From: an uncultured Clostridia bacterium
Lineage (GTDB): Bacteria; Bacillota; Clostridia; Christensenellales; Borkfalkiaceae
Reading direction: 5' to 3'
DNA: 64,000 nucleotides
Assembly (NCBI GenBank): GCA_934254815.1
Contig: CAKQME010000006.1
Span: forward strand, 62,001-126,000
Shown here: positions 18,121 through 27,924 of the stretch, one piece after another
Layout of the letters: every line of letters begins with the position of its first letter
Numbering within the stretch: position 1 is the first letter of the stretch
Notes under the pieces: model-generated
Seen by the model: only the letters and a program-made list of their open reading frames with translations
Databases searched by the model: none
Told to the model about the DNA's origin: nothing
Program-made: the position numbers and the translations under genes

Positions 18121-18182
18121 AGTATATTTTACAATGTTTCTGTGAAAATAACATTGTAAAACCGTACCAAAACATTGTAAAA
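18121..18182 (-). promoter_or_regulatory. Operator/promoter of the GH operon, three ACAATGTT half-sites
   Basis: Two direct copies of AACATTGTAAAA (18150-18161 and 18171-18182, 21 bp apart) and one inverted copy (18127-18138) precede the -10 TATACT at 18121-18126 (minus strand). A weak -35 TTTTCA lies at 18143-18148. The 21-bp phasing is typical of tandem half-sites bound by AraC-family dimers. The same arrangement recurs near 30.68 and 34.69 kb. Confidence 0.75.
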
Positions 18183-18214
18183 CGGGATTTGCGGTCAAAT
18201 ATTTTTTATTTTTG

Positions 18215-18244
18215 TTTTACAATCTTTTTATCAAATAATATAAT
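18215..18244 (+). promoter_or_regulatory. Promoter of the AraC-family gene with an overlapping half-site
   Basis: TTTACA (18216-18221) and TATAAT (18239-18244) with a 17-base spacer. The -35 hexamer is part of TTTTACAAT, a half-site of the motif seen at the enzyme promoters, which suggests autoregulation. The start codon is preceded by AGGAGG. Confidence 0.7.
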
Positions 18245-18290
18245 TTAGTCAAACAACGAAATCAAGCCGTCAGGAGGTATTCCGAATCAA

Positions 18291-19163
18291 ATGAAAATTA
18301 ACCCGTGCATCGAACTCGTCGAGCTGACATACTTTACAAAGTATTTCAACGACAAGAACAACCCTATCAAGAAAGAAACGCTGCACGAACACGACGAATA
18401 CGAATTATTCGTTATGTTAGAGGGCGAAGCGACCTACACTATCGCGGGCGCGGATTATTTTCCGCAATCGACGCAGATAATAGTCGTTCCGCCGCGCACC
18501 AGACATCGTTTAACGGTCAATTCCGATAACAGCCAACACCCGTTGATACGCGGAATAACCATACGGTTTAACCTTAAAACCGACGAAACGAACGAATTTT
18601 TCGGGCGGCTTTTTTCCGCTCCGCTGATTATGAACGCCAAGCCGTACCCCGAAATAATCGTACTTATCCACAATATCGCGCGATACAACGCGCTTTTCAC
18701 CAAAGTCGAATTCGACTTTTTAAAGCAGGGGCTTGTAAACCAGCTCGCTATGCTTATGTACAAATATTCGGCGTATTATATCCGCACCGACGAAAACGTA
18801 AACCACGCGACGATCCACGTCGTATCGTATATAAACCAGCATCTTACCGAAAAAATAACCGTTCAGTCCATAGCGGATAATTTCAGGTTCAGCGAAAGAT
18901 ACATCGCGCGGATATTCAAAAAAGATATGGGCAAGTCGATACACGCGTATATAAACGAACGCAGACTGTTACTTGCCCGCACCCTTATTTTCGGCGGAGA
19001 AAAACCCACTCAGGCGATGTTCAAAAGCGGTTTTTCGGACTATCCGAATTTTTACCGCAGTTTTACGAAATATTACGGAATATCGCCGCGCGATCTCTAC
19101 GTCAAGTACCGTAACGAAGCGCTTACGCGAGCCGTAAAACCCAAGAAATCGCCAAGGACGTAA
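18291..19163 (+). CDS. AraC-family transcriptional regulator of the glycan locus
   Basis: The 290-residue protein has an N-terminal cupin-like sensing domain (LHEHDEYELFVMLEGEATYTI, about 29-50) and a C-terminal pair of helix-turn-helix motifs (IADNFRFSERYIARIFKKDMG and GFSDYPNFYRSFTKYYGISP). Such regulators bind a sugar and activate nearby carbohydrate genes. It is divergent from the GH operon and convergent with the ABC permease gene, its stop codon directly abutting the permease stop. It is the likely ligand of the repeated operator at 18.1, 30.7 and 34.7 kb; that link is inference from proximity and site architecture. Confidence 0.92.
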   Translation: MKINPCIELVELTYFTKYFNDKNNPIKKETLHEHDEYELFVMLEGEATYTIAGADYFPQSTQIIVVPPRTRHRLTVNSDNSQHPLIRGITIRFNLKTDETNEFFGRLFSAPLIMNAKPYPEIIVLIHNIARYNALFTKVEFDFLKQGLVNQLAMLMYKYSAYYIRTDENVNHATIHVVSYINQHLTEKITVQSIADNFRFSERYIARIFKKDMGKSIHAYINERRLLLARTLIFGGEKPTQAMFKSGFSDYPNFYRSFTKYYGISPRDLYVKYRNEALTRAVKPKKSPRT

Positions 19164-20114
19164 TCAGCCCTTGATTCCCGCGCCGATAGACACGCCGTTT
19201 ATCATCTGCTCTTTGAAAAACGCGAACAGTATGAATATAGGTATCATCATGACAAGGCTCATCGCCATCTGTTCGTTCGGTTTACTGCCTACCACGCCGA
19301 CCTTACCCGTGTATTTCTGAAAGAACGCGAGCGGCAACGTATAGAGTTCGTATGTTCCCTGAGGAATATATGTGAGCGGACCCATAAAGTCGTTCCACGA
19401 GCCTATCGCCGTACCCACGGCGGTATATATAAGCACGGGCGCGACGAGCGGCAGAATTATTCTGAACGCTATCTGAAAATAATTCGCTCCGTCTATAACC
19501 GCCGCCTCGTCCATCGTGGCGGGTATGGATTTTATAAACTGCATTTCCATAAATATGGTCATGAAGCCTCCGCCGAAACATGCGGGAACCCACAACGGCA
19601 AAAGCGTTCCGAACCAGTTAAAATTATAATACAATATGCGCAGCGGTATCATAGTGACTATACCCGGAAGCATAACCGTAACCATCGCGGCGGAAAACAA
19701 AATTTTTCTGCCGCGAAATTTTATTCTCGACAGCGCGAACGCGCACACAAACGACGACACCGTCACCCCGACGACTCTGAAAGCCATTATATAGAGCGAA
19801 TTAAGCGCGGCACGGAAGAAATTTATTCCGATAACGTCGTCGTCGATTTTATTAACCTTAAACGCGTTTACGAAATTGACGAAAACTTTCGCAAAGCTGA
19901 ATTTTCCGTCTTCGCCCATAAACGTTTCGGCGGACGGCAAAAGCCTTAACGCCATTATATCGTCAACCGACATAAACGCCTTGCTTAAAAGCACGAAGAA
20001 CGGCATCATAAAGTACGCGCCTATAACGGCTGCGGCTATCCAGTATATCGTTCTGCCGGCAATACACGCGCTCCGCTTTTTTATAGCGGTGATTTTATCA
20101 GTCTTCATCGGCAT
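19164..20114 (-). CDS. Carbohydrate ABC transporter permease (MalG/UgpE-like)
   Basis: The second inner-membrane subunit of a CUT1-type sugar importer. The 316-residue protein has six predicted hydrophobic segments and the EAA loop MDEAAVIDGANYFQIAFRI near residue 210, where the ATPase docks. Its start overlaps the end of the preceding permease gene by 17 bases. No ATP-binding subunit is encoded here, so a shared MsmX-type ATPase encoded elsewhere is expected. It is the last gene of the long importer/surface-protein operon. Confidence 0.93.
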   Translation of the reverse strand: MPMKTDKITAIKKRSACIAGRTIYWIAAAVIGAYFMMPFFVLLSKAFMSVDDIMALRLLPSAETFMGEDGKFSFAKVFVNFVNAFKVNKIDDDVIGINFFRAALNSLYIMAFRVVGVTVSSFVCAFALSRIKFRGRKILFSAAMVTVMLPGIVTMIPLRILYYNFNWFGTLLPLWVPACFGGGFMTIFMEMQFIKSIPATMDEAAVIDGANYFQIAFRIILPLVAPVLIYTAVGTAIGSWNDFMGPLTYIPQGTYELYTLPLAFFQKYTGKVGVVGSKPNEQMAMSLVMMIPIFILFAFFKEQMINGVSIGAGIKG

Positions 20115-21018
20115 AATGCACCCACCTGTTAGTTCTGAAAATTATTAAAGTCAACACGCCCACGATCAGGCAAAGCACCCACGCCATAGCGCAGGCAAGC
20201 CCGCTGCTGTCGCGTTGGAACATCGTTTCGTAAATACACATAACCACCGTCTGCAAAGCGTTATCGGCTCCGCCGCGCGAATCGCCGGTAAGAACGTAAG
20301 GTCCGTCGAAGAGCTGCAACGCGCCTATCATTCCCATAATCAGATTATAAAATATATAAGGCGTAGTGAGCGGAAGAGTTATCTTTATAAACTGCGTGAA
20401 TTTATTAGCCCCGTCTAAAGAAGCGGCTTCGTAATAGGTTCTGTCGACCGAGCGTATGCCCGCCGACCATATTATCGACCCGCCGCCGACGTGGAAAGTT
20501 CCGAGCCAGATATAAGCCCAAAGCAGATTTTCGGGCGCGGTGAAAGATATCGCGTTCAGCCCCAGACCCTGCGTGAGCAACACGTTGAACACTCCGTATT
20601 CCTCGTTGAGCATATCCGCCCACACCCTGCCGGAAACGACGGCGGGGATAAGCGCGGGCAGATAGTAGAGCGTGAGCAGAAATTTATTGCCCTTTACCCT
20701 TGCGCAGAGAAAGGTCGCAAGCAGATAACCGAGAATCATTCCGAGCGGAACGGATATAACGGTATACTTGAAAGTTACCCACAGCGAGTGAAAAAACTCC
20801 TGATGAACCACTCCGCCCTCGCTCGAAAAAATATCTCTGAAATTCTGCCAGCCGACAAACTCCATAATTCTCATACGCTTATCGTAAAAACTATAAACTA
20901 TCGACGATAAAAGCGGATAAAGAGTAAATATCAACAATCCGAGTACCAGCGGCGAAACGAGCAGCCAACCCCATACGTCGGCTAAAAGCTGTCGCTTTGA
21001 AATTCTTTTTGCGTTCAT
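20098..21018 (-). CDS. Carbohydrate ABC transporter permease (MalF/UgpA-like)
   Basis: The first permease subunit of the CUT1 importer, 306 residues. The N-terminal segment WGWLLVSPLVLGLLIFTLYPLLSS is typical, and the EAA loop YYEAASLDGANKFTQFIKI lies near residue 205. The gene lies 5 bases after the solute-binding lipoprotein gene and overlaps the next permease gene, so it is co-transcribed. The substrate is unknown; the context suggests an oligosaccharide with glucuronate, glucose or galactose units. Confidence 0.93.
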   Translation of the reverse strand: MNAKRISKRQLLADVWGWLLVSPLVLGLLIFTLYPLLSSIVYSFYDKRMRIMEFVGWQNFRDIFSSEGGVVHQEFFHSLWVTFKYTVISVPLGMILGYLLATFLCARVKGNKFLLTLYYLPALIPAVVSGRVWADMLNEEYGVFNVLLTQGLGLNAISFTAPENLLWAYIWLGTFHVGGGSIIWSAGIRSVDRTYYEAASLDGANKFTQFIKITLPLTTPYIFYNLIMGMIGALQLFDGPYVLTGDSRGGADNALQTVVMCIYETMFQRDSSGLACAMAWVLCLIVGVLTLIIFRTNRWVHYADED

Positions 21019-21023
21019 AATAA

Positions 21024-22397
21024 TTATTTTTTGATATACGCCTTGGTCGCGTCGTATAATTTTTTGACGATAACTGCCGCGTCGGTAGTTTTGCCGAGAT
21101 TGTTGGCTATCTCGTTTTTACTGTCGGTATATACGGCGAATTCGTTTTTAATGTTTATTCCGCGCGCGTAAGTCGCCGGGATAAGCGTATTGCCCCTGAA
21201 GATAAACGCGCTCTGATCTACGTTTTCAAGCCCCTCGACCTTAGTCCAGTTGCCGTCGGCAGTGAGCTGCGAAGAAATTATCGGCACGCACGAACCCGCG
21301 CTCGCTATTATCTTCTGCCCCTCTTCGCTCGCCGTGAATTTTATGAACTCCCACGCAAGCGTCTTGTTTTTACTGTTCGAGTTGAGCGCGTAACCGCTTG
21401 AGCCGAACGACACGAACGTTTCGGTATCGGTAAGCCCCGTAATCGAATCGGTGAACTTCGGCAGCGGCGCGAACGCAACTTCTATCTTTCCGTCCGAGAC
21501 GACCCCCGTAACAGACGGGCGCGTGCCTATCCACATAGCTTCGAAGCCGTTTGTGAATTGACCCTGACCCGCGGGGGAATACTTTTCGGACACGAGTTTA
21601 TTCATAAAATCGAACGCCTTGACCGTCTGAGCGTAAGCGGGATTTTCTGGGTTGAAACCGGTATCCATATTTTCCACGTCCACGCAGTTGCCGCCGAACG
21701 AACGGACTATACAGTTATATACGGGGTTCCAGAACAGATCCGCCGCGAGCGGGTAATAGTTCTTTGACGATTTACCGTATTTGGTATCGAGCGCGGTTCT
21801 TATTTCAGCAAGCAGTTCGAGGCAGGCGTCCCAAGTCCAGTTTTCCCAGTTATCGCCGTATTTCGCCTTGGTCGGAACTTCGTTTTCAAGCCCTATTTTC
21901 TTGAACAGGCTTACGTTTATAAACAGCGTAATCTGGTCGAAAGAACGCGGCATATACGCTATCTTCCCGCCGTAGGTACGCGCGGAATCGATAATGGTTT
22001 TATCGTATTTAGACATATCGAAATCGCTGTCGGCTTCGATAATTTCGTCGAGCGTTTCGAATACTTCGCCCGCAACGTTCGTACCTGATTTATCGTCGTA
22101 AGTATAAATTATATCGCCAAGCGTATTACTTGCTTCGAGTCCGCTTAAACTCTGTTGATAAGTTCCCGTAGTGAACGTCGACGGAGCGAGAAATTTTACC
22201 TTGACGCCCTCTTTTTCCTTTTTCGCGACGAATGCTTTCTGAAGTCTCGAATTGAGCATTATTTCTTCGTCGGAATTGCCTACCGTAACGCGGAGAGTCT
22301 GAACGCCCTCTTCGACGCTTTCATCCGTCGGCTTTTTGCAGGCGGCAAGCCCGAAGCACACCGCCATAGCCAGTACAAAACTGATAATTCTTTTCAT
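21024..22397 (-). CDS. Extracellular sugar-binding lipoprotein of the ABC importer
   Basis: This solute-binding protein captures the sugar outside the cell for the two permeases downstream. The signal peptide ends in the lipobox GLAAC, so the mature protein starts at a lipidated cysteine. The remaining roughly 435 residues have the family 1 extracellular binding layout (ITLFINVSLFKKIGL, ALNSNSKNKTLAWEFIKF). Two ATGs are close together; the second, at 22397, is 9 bases from the AAGGA site and is preferred over the one at 22403, which is only 3 bases away. Confidence 0.93.
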   Translation of the reverse strand: MKRIISFVLAMAVCFGLAACKKPTDESVEEGVQTLRVTVGNSDEEIMLNSRLQKAFVAKKEKEGVKVKFLAPSTFTTGTYQQSLSGLEASNTLGDIIYTYDDKSGTNVAGEVFETLDEIIEADSDFDMSKYDKTIIDSARTYGGKIAYMPRSFDQITLFINVSLFKKIGLENEVPTKAKYGDNWENWTWDACLELLAEIRTALDTKYGKSSKNYYPLAADLFWNPVYNCIVRSFGGNCVDVENMDTGFNPENPAYAQTVKAFDFMNKLVSEKYSPAGQGQFTNGFEAMWIGTRPSVTGVVSDGKIEVAFAPLPKFTDSITGLTDTETFVSFGSSGYALNSNSKNKTLAWEFIKFTASEEGQKIIASAGSCVPIISSQLTADGNWTKVEGLENVDQSAFIFRGNTLIPATYARGINIKNEFAVYTDSKNEIANNLGKTTDAAVIVKKLYDATKAYIKK

Positions 22398-22409
22398 ATA
22401 CATATTTCC

Positions 22410-24839
22410 TTATTTAACCTCTATAACGCAGTTTCCGAAATCGACAACCACGTTGATTTTTCCGTTTTCGCGTTTGAAATCGGTTGTTTCTTTGCCGTTT
22501 ACATATACTTTTGCGTTAGCTTTATCTTTCAGCGTAACGTTTGCTTTTGCTGTTCCGTCGCCGCCGCGCACGCCCGATATCACGACTTTATTATCACGGA
22601 CGTACAAATCGTACTTCGCGCCGTAAAACCGCAAATTGGTCATAGCCATATAGCTTAAATCGGCGGGCAGGTCGGGCGCGACCGTCAACTGATTGTATTT
22701 TACGCTGTCAAGCCCGAAATAGAGCGACGGAACGGTTGCGTACAGCAGCGCGGATTCGTAAAACTCGTAATCCAGCCCGACCGCGCCTACTGCGCCGTTG
22801 CCCGAAAGTTTCCACTTTCTGCCGCCCTCTGCCATCATTTCGCCGTAGTACACGTTATAAAACGCCATACCCTCGCCGCCTGCGGCTTTTACTTTTTCGT
22901 ACCAGGTCTGTATACCCTTGAAACGTTTGAAAGAGTAATCGTTTCCGCCGTAAGCCTTTCTCGCCAGAAGATCGTAATACGCAACGTGCATAGAAGCCCC
23001 GCCGTTCTGTATGTCTTTGCCGAAATCGTCGTTGACGTGAATCGAAACGTGGTCTTTTTCGTTACTGCGGGTGTTTACTCTCGGCGCGAACTCGTACATA
23101 TAGATATCTTCGCCAGAGGAATCGTCGCCCGCCACGGTGCGTTCGCCGTCTATCCAGCTCATTATGCTCTTCGCCTGTTCGTCGGAGGCTATCCCCAGCG
23201 CAACGGCGTACAGATTGAATTCTGTATGTCCGTAATCCATAGGCTCGCCTTTCAAGCCGCCCTCGCGGATATTGCCGTCCTCGTCGAGGTCGTCGGAGTT
23301 CTCGTCATATATAGCCCACGCGAATCTGCCCGTTTTCGGGTTCCACAAACCGCCTTTATCGTAATCTTTACGAACGTTCTGTTTAACTTCTTCTGCAAGT
23401 TTAAGAAGCGTTTCCGGGGTGTAACTCCACGCGATATCCTCCGCGCCGTCGGCGTAAGGATGCGGGTTTCTGATTTTACTTTCCGAAGTTATACCCTTAG
23501 CCGCAGCGAGTTCTTCTATTCTCGCCATGGCTTCGAGCGAATTATAAAATTCTATGTTGGATTGCAGATTGATCGTTCCCGTAGGCATACAATCGTACCA
23601 GCCGTTACCCTGCAAGCCGTAATAGTACATAGGAACGTAAGTCGTCGTCTTGCCCCAGACGTAGTCTGTTTTAATAAGCCCGTCTTTGCCGCCGAGCGCG
23701 TAAATTTCGAACATCGCGGCTTTTCTGAGATCGTCAAGATGCCTTTCGAGCATATCGAAATCACCCGTAAACGAAATCCACTCTTCCATAGCGTTTATAT
23801 ACCAGGCGTTGTTGTTAGTAAGGCGCGTATCGGTCTGCAGACGGATATAGTTGAAATCTACCGTCGCGTTGAGCTTTTTGCCGTCGTCGGGGATAATTTC
23901 GACCTTGAGGTTCGTCAGCTTTTTATCCGCGCCCCAGGACGGATGAAGATAGGCGGGAAACCACGCCGCCATATAATCGTTGCCCGTAATCTCCCTGTTA
24001 TACATAGCGTCGGTATAATACGACATCGAATACCACTCGTCGTCGTTTTCTATCTGCCAGGAAACGACTATATCCTTGATATTCGGGTATAAACCGCCGC
24101 CGTCTTTATTCTTTATGCCGAAAGCTATTTCGATAAGCGGAGCGTATTTTAAAAGCGCGTGATCCTCTTCTTCGGCGTCTTTGGCGAGCCAGAATATTTC
24201 CGGCGATTCGTAAACCATGCTCTGATTTACCGCGCCCTGAAAATCTATCGTCCAGTAGCCGCCCGAAACGGCGCCCGCTGTCGAACCGTTCATAGTCCAG
24301 CCCTGCGTGTCCTCGTCGTTGAATTCGGCGGAGTAATTCCCCGTCTGCGAACAGTACACGAACGGCCAGCCGAGACCGCCGCCCCCGTTCGTATTCGTAC
24401 CCGTCTGATTTCTGACGTAACATTCGTCCATTACCGAGCCGTACTGCGTGACGTAGTACGCGTCAAGTTCGGAACTCAGGTTATAAGACGGATCGTAACC
24501 GTTTACGTTCTCGCTCGTAGAGTTATAAAACGAAATGAATTTGGCTTCGGGGTCTTTCTGATACATTCTGCCCGTACCCTGTTTTACAACGCCGATACTC
24601 TTGCTCGTGTTGTCGCGGATATGGCGGGAATAGTAGTCGTTGAGAAAATCGTCGAACCCCGAATCGGAGGAATAGAACTTCAAGCCCGCGCCCTCGTTTC
24701 TGACCGTTTCAAGTCCGTTTTTAATATACAACATACCGTCGCCCGTCGCGACGTCGTTTTTCCCGCCCCCGCACGAGCATAAGCCCGTAACGACGGCAAG
24801 CGTTAAACCTATTCCGCTTAAAAATCTCTTCTTATTCAT
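22410..24839 (-). CDS. Secreted lipoprotein, six-hairpin glycosidase-like
   Basis: This 809-residue protein begins with a lipoprotein signal peptide (TGLCSCGGG). The body has a beta-rich N-terminal part, then an aromatic- and acid-rich helical segment (WYINAMEEWISFTGDFDMLERHLDDLRKAA, about 330-360) resembling an alpha/alpha six-hairpin glycosidase barrel, and a C-terminal beta-sandwich. I do not recognise a specific GH family and cannot point to catalytic residues with confidence. It probably attacks the glycan at the cell surface before import. Its ATG overlaps the stop of the upstream gene in ATGAATAA. Confidence 0.6.
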   Translation of the reverse strand: MNKKRFLSGIGLTLAVVTGLCSCGGGKNDVATGDGMLYIKNGLETVRNEGAGLKFYSSDSGFDDFLNDYYSRHIRDNTSKSIGVVKQGTGRMYQKDPEAKFISFYNSTSENVNGYDPSYNLSSELDAYYVTQYGSVMDECYVRNQTGTNTNGGGGLGWPFVYCSQTGNYSAEFNDEDTQGWTMNGSTAGAVSGGYWTIDFQGAVNQSMVYESPEIFWLAKDAEEEDHALLKYAPLIEIAFGIKNKDGGGLYPNIKDIVVSWQIENDDEWYSMSYYTDAMYNREITGNDYMAAWFPAYLHPSWGADKKLTNLKVEIIPDDGKKLNATVDFNYIRLQTDTRLTNNNAWYINAMEEWISFTGDFDMLERHLDDLRKAAMFEIYALGGKDGLIKTDYVWGKTTTYVPMYYYGLQGNGWYDCMPTGTINLQSNIEFYNSLEAMARIEELAAAKGITSESKIRNPHPYADGAEDIAWSYTPETLLKLAEEVKQNVRKDYDKGGLWNPKTGRFAWAIYDENSDDLDEDGNIREGGLKGEPMDYGHTEFNLYAVALGIASDEQAKSIMSWIDGERTVAGDDSSGEDIYMYEFAPRVNTRSNEKDHVSIHVNDDFGKDIQNGGASMHVAYYDLLARKAYGGNDYSFKRFKGIQTWYEKVKAAGGEGMAFYNVYYGEMMAEGGRKWKLSGNGAVGAVGLDYEFYESALLYATVPSLYFGLDSVKYNQLTVAPDLPADLSYMAMTNLRFYGAKYDLYVRDNKVVISGVRGGDGTAKANVTLKDKANAKVYVNGKETTDFKRENGKINVVVDFGNCVIEVK

Positions 24840-27800
24840 TTTCGCTTTTCCTCCCGCGGGCGATAACTACGGCAACCGCGAATACCAAAGTAATTGCCAC
24901 CGCCGCGCAATCCGTAACGCCGCCGGCGCAACCGCCTTTACTCTGTCCGCTCTGCGATTCGTCGGGCTGATCGGGTTCGTATTCCCTTCTCTCGGTAACG
25001 TCGTCGAATCTCGACTGATTGCCTTTCGCGTTTTCGGCGGTTATTTCGAATTTCATATCCCTGTCGATACAGAGCAAAGTCGGGGTAGTAAAGCCCGCTT
25101 TGAATTCTACCGACATAGCCTTGCCGACGCCCATCGTCTTTGCGAGCGCGCTGGACTCCGCAACGTTTATAGCCATATGTTTGCCGCCGTTGAGGTTAAA
25201 GCCGAGATAGGCTATTCTTATGAGTTCGCCGTCGCCGTTTTCATAGTCGATCTGCAACCACTCGCGTATGCTCTTGCCGTTTACGAGAAGTTTATCCGTC
25301 GCGGAATAGAACGCTCCGTTTCTGGCAAGTCCGTAATTTACGAGTTCGCTCGTCGCGCTCTGTTTTCTGCCCGTCATCTGATCTTCGAGCGAAGATTGCA
25401 TCTGCCCTATAGGCAAGTTATTCGCAGGACCGTTGAACGTTACCCAGATAGACTTGAATTTATCGTCTTTCGACTGGAACCCGTCGAGCGGAGTCTTCGT
25501 CGGGTCGTCGGGGTCGGTACTCTGAGAAACCGACATTTCGACAACCTCTATGCCGACGTAACCGCTCTTTTTCTTAACTTCGTCAAAGTCGGGCAAAAGG
25601 TCGAAACGCATGAGTTTTCCGTCGTATACGAACGTTTCGTCGTCTACGGTCTTAAGCTTCTTGCCTCCGCCGTAATCGACTATCGTCGCGCCGCCCTTTA
25701 TTATAATTTCGTTGTCGCCGTAGGGGTCGAACACCGTCGGCACGGTTATTATCGTAAGGAAATTGCCCTCTACGCGACAATCCGCCGCGCTGTTCTGCAT
25801 AAGTCTTTTCAGTTTATAATCGTTTATAACGATAGAGTTAAGCAGATCGTCGTTCACCTTGCTTGCGGGTATTTCGACCGACGATTTAAGTCTGAACAGC
25901 ACTCTGCCGTTCGGGTTTGCCGAAGTAGCTTCTTCTAAAGTAGGCGATTCGATATATGTGAAAATCGCTTCTTCTTCGACGAAACTCGTGAGCGTGAAGT
26001 TATGGAACATAAGGTTTATCGAGTAATATTTTTCCTCTTCCGCCGTTCTGTTTTCGCTCGTCTTTTCATAGAGAATTATTATTTTGGAGACGTAACCGTT
26101 TTCGTCTGCGAATTTTTCAAGCGGAATACGGAATTTGCCCCACTGTCTTTTACTCAGCGTAACGCTTTCGCCGTCGCTTGTATCGGCGGCGTTATACTTC
26201 AACGCCTTGAGATAATACGCACTCGCGGTCTCTTCTCTGTAGCCGCCGTCGGCTATCTGCGCCCAGGCAAGCGTTTCCATATCGAGATAAGTATAATCGC
26301 TCGCTTTTATAGGTTCGCGGAAACAAAGAGTTACGAATCTGCCCGCCGAAATACGCATTGTGGAATATTTATAGTCGGTTGTAGCTACTCCACCCACCGC
26401 GACCGACGCGCCGTTAGAACGGAACACCTTTGCGGAAGCGTATTCGTCGCCTAAATAACCCGTAAGGCAACCGCCGTCGAAAAAGTACACGTCGTCGTCA
26501 TTAGCCGTAAGTATTTTTTCGTCGGTTGCGGTCTCTTCGGCGGAAAACTTAATGTTGGCAAGATAGAACAAATCGCTTTTGCCCGTTTTATTTCTCGCTT
26601 CGGAAAAACTTTCGAGCGCGGTTTTAAAGTCTATAACTACCGCAAACCGCTCTATATACTTAATTCCGCTATCCGAGAAGTCTGCCCTTAAAGTTGTAAA
26701 GCTGCCCGCGCTTATTTCGCCCGCGTAGGCTTTCGACTGTATTGTTCTGCCGCTTTCGTCTAAACCGTAAGCGTAAAGCCACGCCGAAAACTTATGCGGT
26801 TTACCGTCGCCGTCGCGGAAAAACTCTTTTGCTCCGTCCTGCGGATAAAATCCCGCTTCCATAGTCAGCACGGGAACGCTTTTCACCTCCGCAAGACCGC
26901 TCAACGCGCCCTCGAAGCCGTTTACCATACCGTTGTTGCCGCTGTAATACACTTCGCCGTAACCGTAAGTCTGATACCATATAGTGGTTTTATCGTAATC
27001 GGCATAACCGCCTATACCCGTACCCGCGTTTTCGTGATAGTCTTTATCGGCTAAAACGTTAAGGTTAAGCCCTTTATAAACTTTATCGTCGTTATGCAGG
27101 ATAACCGCGTTATCGCGCGATTTTTCCCATTCGAAAGCCGTCGCGCCGAGTTTTTCTCTCAGTTCCGCGTTCGTGATAAGCAATGCGCCGCTCGTAATAA
27201 GGTCGTCTTTGCCGATAAAATACGCCGTAAGCGTAATATCTTCGGTCACGGGCGCGGAAAAATCATAAAACGCTCCGTTTACTTTCCAGCCGATAAATTC
27301 GTAACCCTGCTTTACGGGTTTTTCGGCGGGAGCTTCAACTATCTCTCCGCCCGTCACTTCAACTACCGTTTTAACGCCGTCGACGTCGAACGTAACCGCG
27401 AAATTATTGCTTTTCCATACGCCGTTTTCGTAGGTATACGACATTGTTTTGCCGTAAGTATACGTTCTGTTCGTCCACTTTTCATAGCCCAGAGCGGTAT
27501 TGTCCTTGTTTTCGTGCAAGGTAAAAGTAAAGTCTTTGGCAATTTCGAATTTATCCCCGTTCAACGGAGTATTGCCGAGTCCCTGTATAACCGAGCCGTT
27601 GAACAGATATTGCAGACCTTTTCCGTCGTATATAACTCTGTACGGAGTTTCAGTCGCGTTGCCGCGCGTATAAGTTATTTTGCTTCTATCCACACTGTCG
27701 GTTATCGTCTTTGTGCCTGCCGCCCAAACGGTACGGTCATTGCTTTCAACCGCAAGAGCGACTTCGTTCGCGCCCTGCCAGTCCGACTTTCTGACGATAT

Positions 27801-27924
27801 AGTCGTTGGGCCAGATATAAATTTTAGTCTCTTCAGCCGCCGCGTTAATACCGATTATCGCCGCAAAACTTAAAAAACAAGCCGCTATCGCCGCTAAAAC
27901 GGCGGTAAATAATTTTTTAGTCAT
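24832..27924 (-). CDS. Large cell-surface protein with Listeria-Bacteroides repeat and Cys-type C-terminal anchor
   Basis: This 1030-residue protein has a Sec signal peptide (about 1-31) followed by a roughly 150-residue module starting IYIWPNDYIVRKSDW that is also found in the product of the gene at 28321. Next comes an InlB/Flg_new-type repeat (VTFDVDG ... GYEFIGWKVNG ... ITLTAYF). The long middle part contains beta-sandwich sequence without a recognisable catalytic motif. The C-terminus has a short GGCAGG motif, a hydrophobic segment (AVAITLVFAVAVVIA) and a basic tail RGRKSENE, which looks like a surface-sorting or anchoring signal that is not LPXTG. It is likely a glycan-binding or scaffold protein. 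It overlaps both neighbours by 8 bases. Confidence 0.6.
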   Translation of the reverse strand: MTKKLFTAVLAAIAACFLSFAAIIGINAAAEETKIYIWPNDYIVRKSDWQGANEVALAVESNDRTVWAAGTKTITDSVDRSKITYTRGNATETPYRVIYDGKGLQYLFNGSVIQGLGNTPLNGDKFEIAKDFTFTLHENKDNTALGYEKWTNRTYTYGKTMSYTYENGVWKSNNFAVTFDVDGVKTVVEVTGGEIVEAPAEKPVKQGYEFIGWKVNGAFYDFSAPVTEDITLTAYFIGKDDLITSGALLITNAELREKLGATAFEWEKSRDNAVILHNDDKVYKGLNLNVLADKDYHENAGTGIGGYADYDKTTIWYQTYGYGEVYYSGNNGMVNGFEGALSGLAEVKSVPVLTMEAGFYPQDGAKEFFRDGDGKPHKFSAWLYAYGLDESGRTIQSKAYAGEISAGSFTTLRADFSDSGIKYIERFAVVIDFKTALESFSEARNKTGKSDLFYLANIKFSAEETATDEKILTANDDDVYFFDGGCLTGYLGDEYASAKVFRSNGASVAVGGVATTDYKYSTMRISAGRFVTLCFREPIKASDYTYLDMETLAWAQIADGGYREETASAYYLKALKYNAADTSDGESVTLSKRQWGKFRIPLEKFADENGYVSKIIILYEKTSENRTAEEEKYYSINLMFHNFTLTSFVEEEAIFTYIESPTLEEATSANPNGRVLFRLKSSVEIPASKVNDDLLNSIVINDYKLKRLMQNSAADCRVEGNFLTIITVPTVFDPYGDNEIIIKGGATIVDYGGGKKLKTVDDETFVYDGKLMRFDLLPDFDEVKKKSGYVGIEVVEMSVSQSTDPDDPTKTPLDGFQSKDDKFKSIWVTFNGPANNLPIGQMQSSLEDQMTGRKQSATSELVNYGLARNGAFYSATDKLLVNGKSIREWLQIDYENGDGELIRIAYLGFNLNGGKHMAINVAESSALAKTMGVGKAMSVEFKAGFTTPTLLCIDRDMKFEITAENAKGNQSRFDDVTERREYEPDQPDESQSGQSKGGCAGGVTDCAAVAITLVFAVAVVIARGRKSENE

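Noticed and set aside
20215..20910. Arg-rich frames opposite the permease genes
   Set aside because: Basic, low-complexity translations in the shadow of a real gene, with no ribosome sites.
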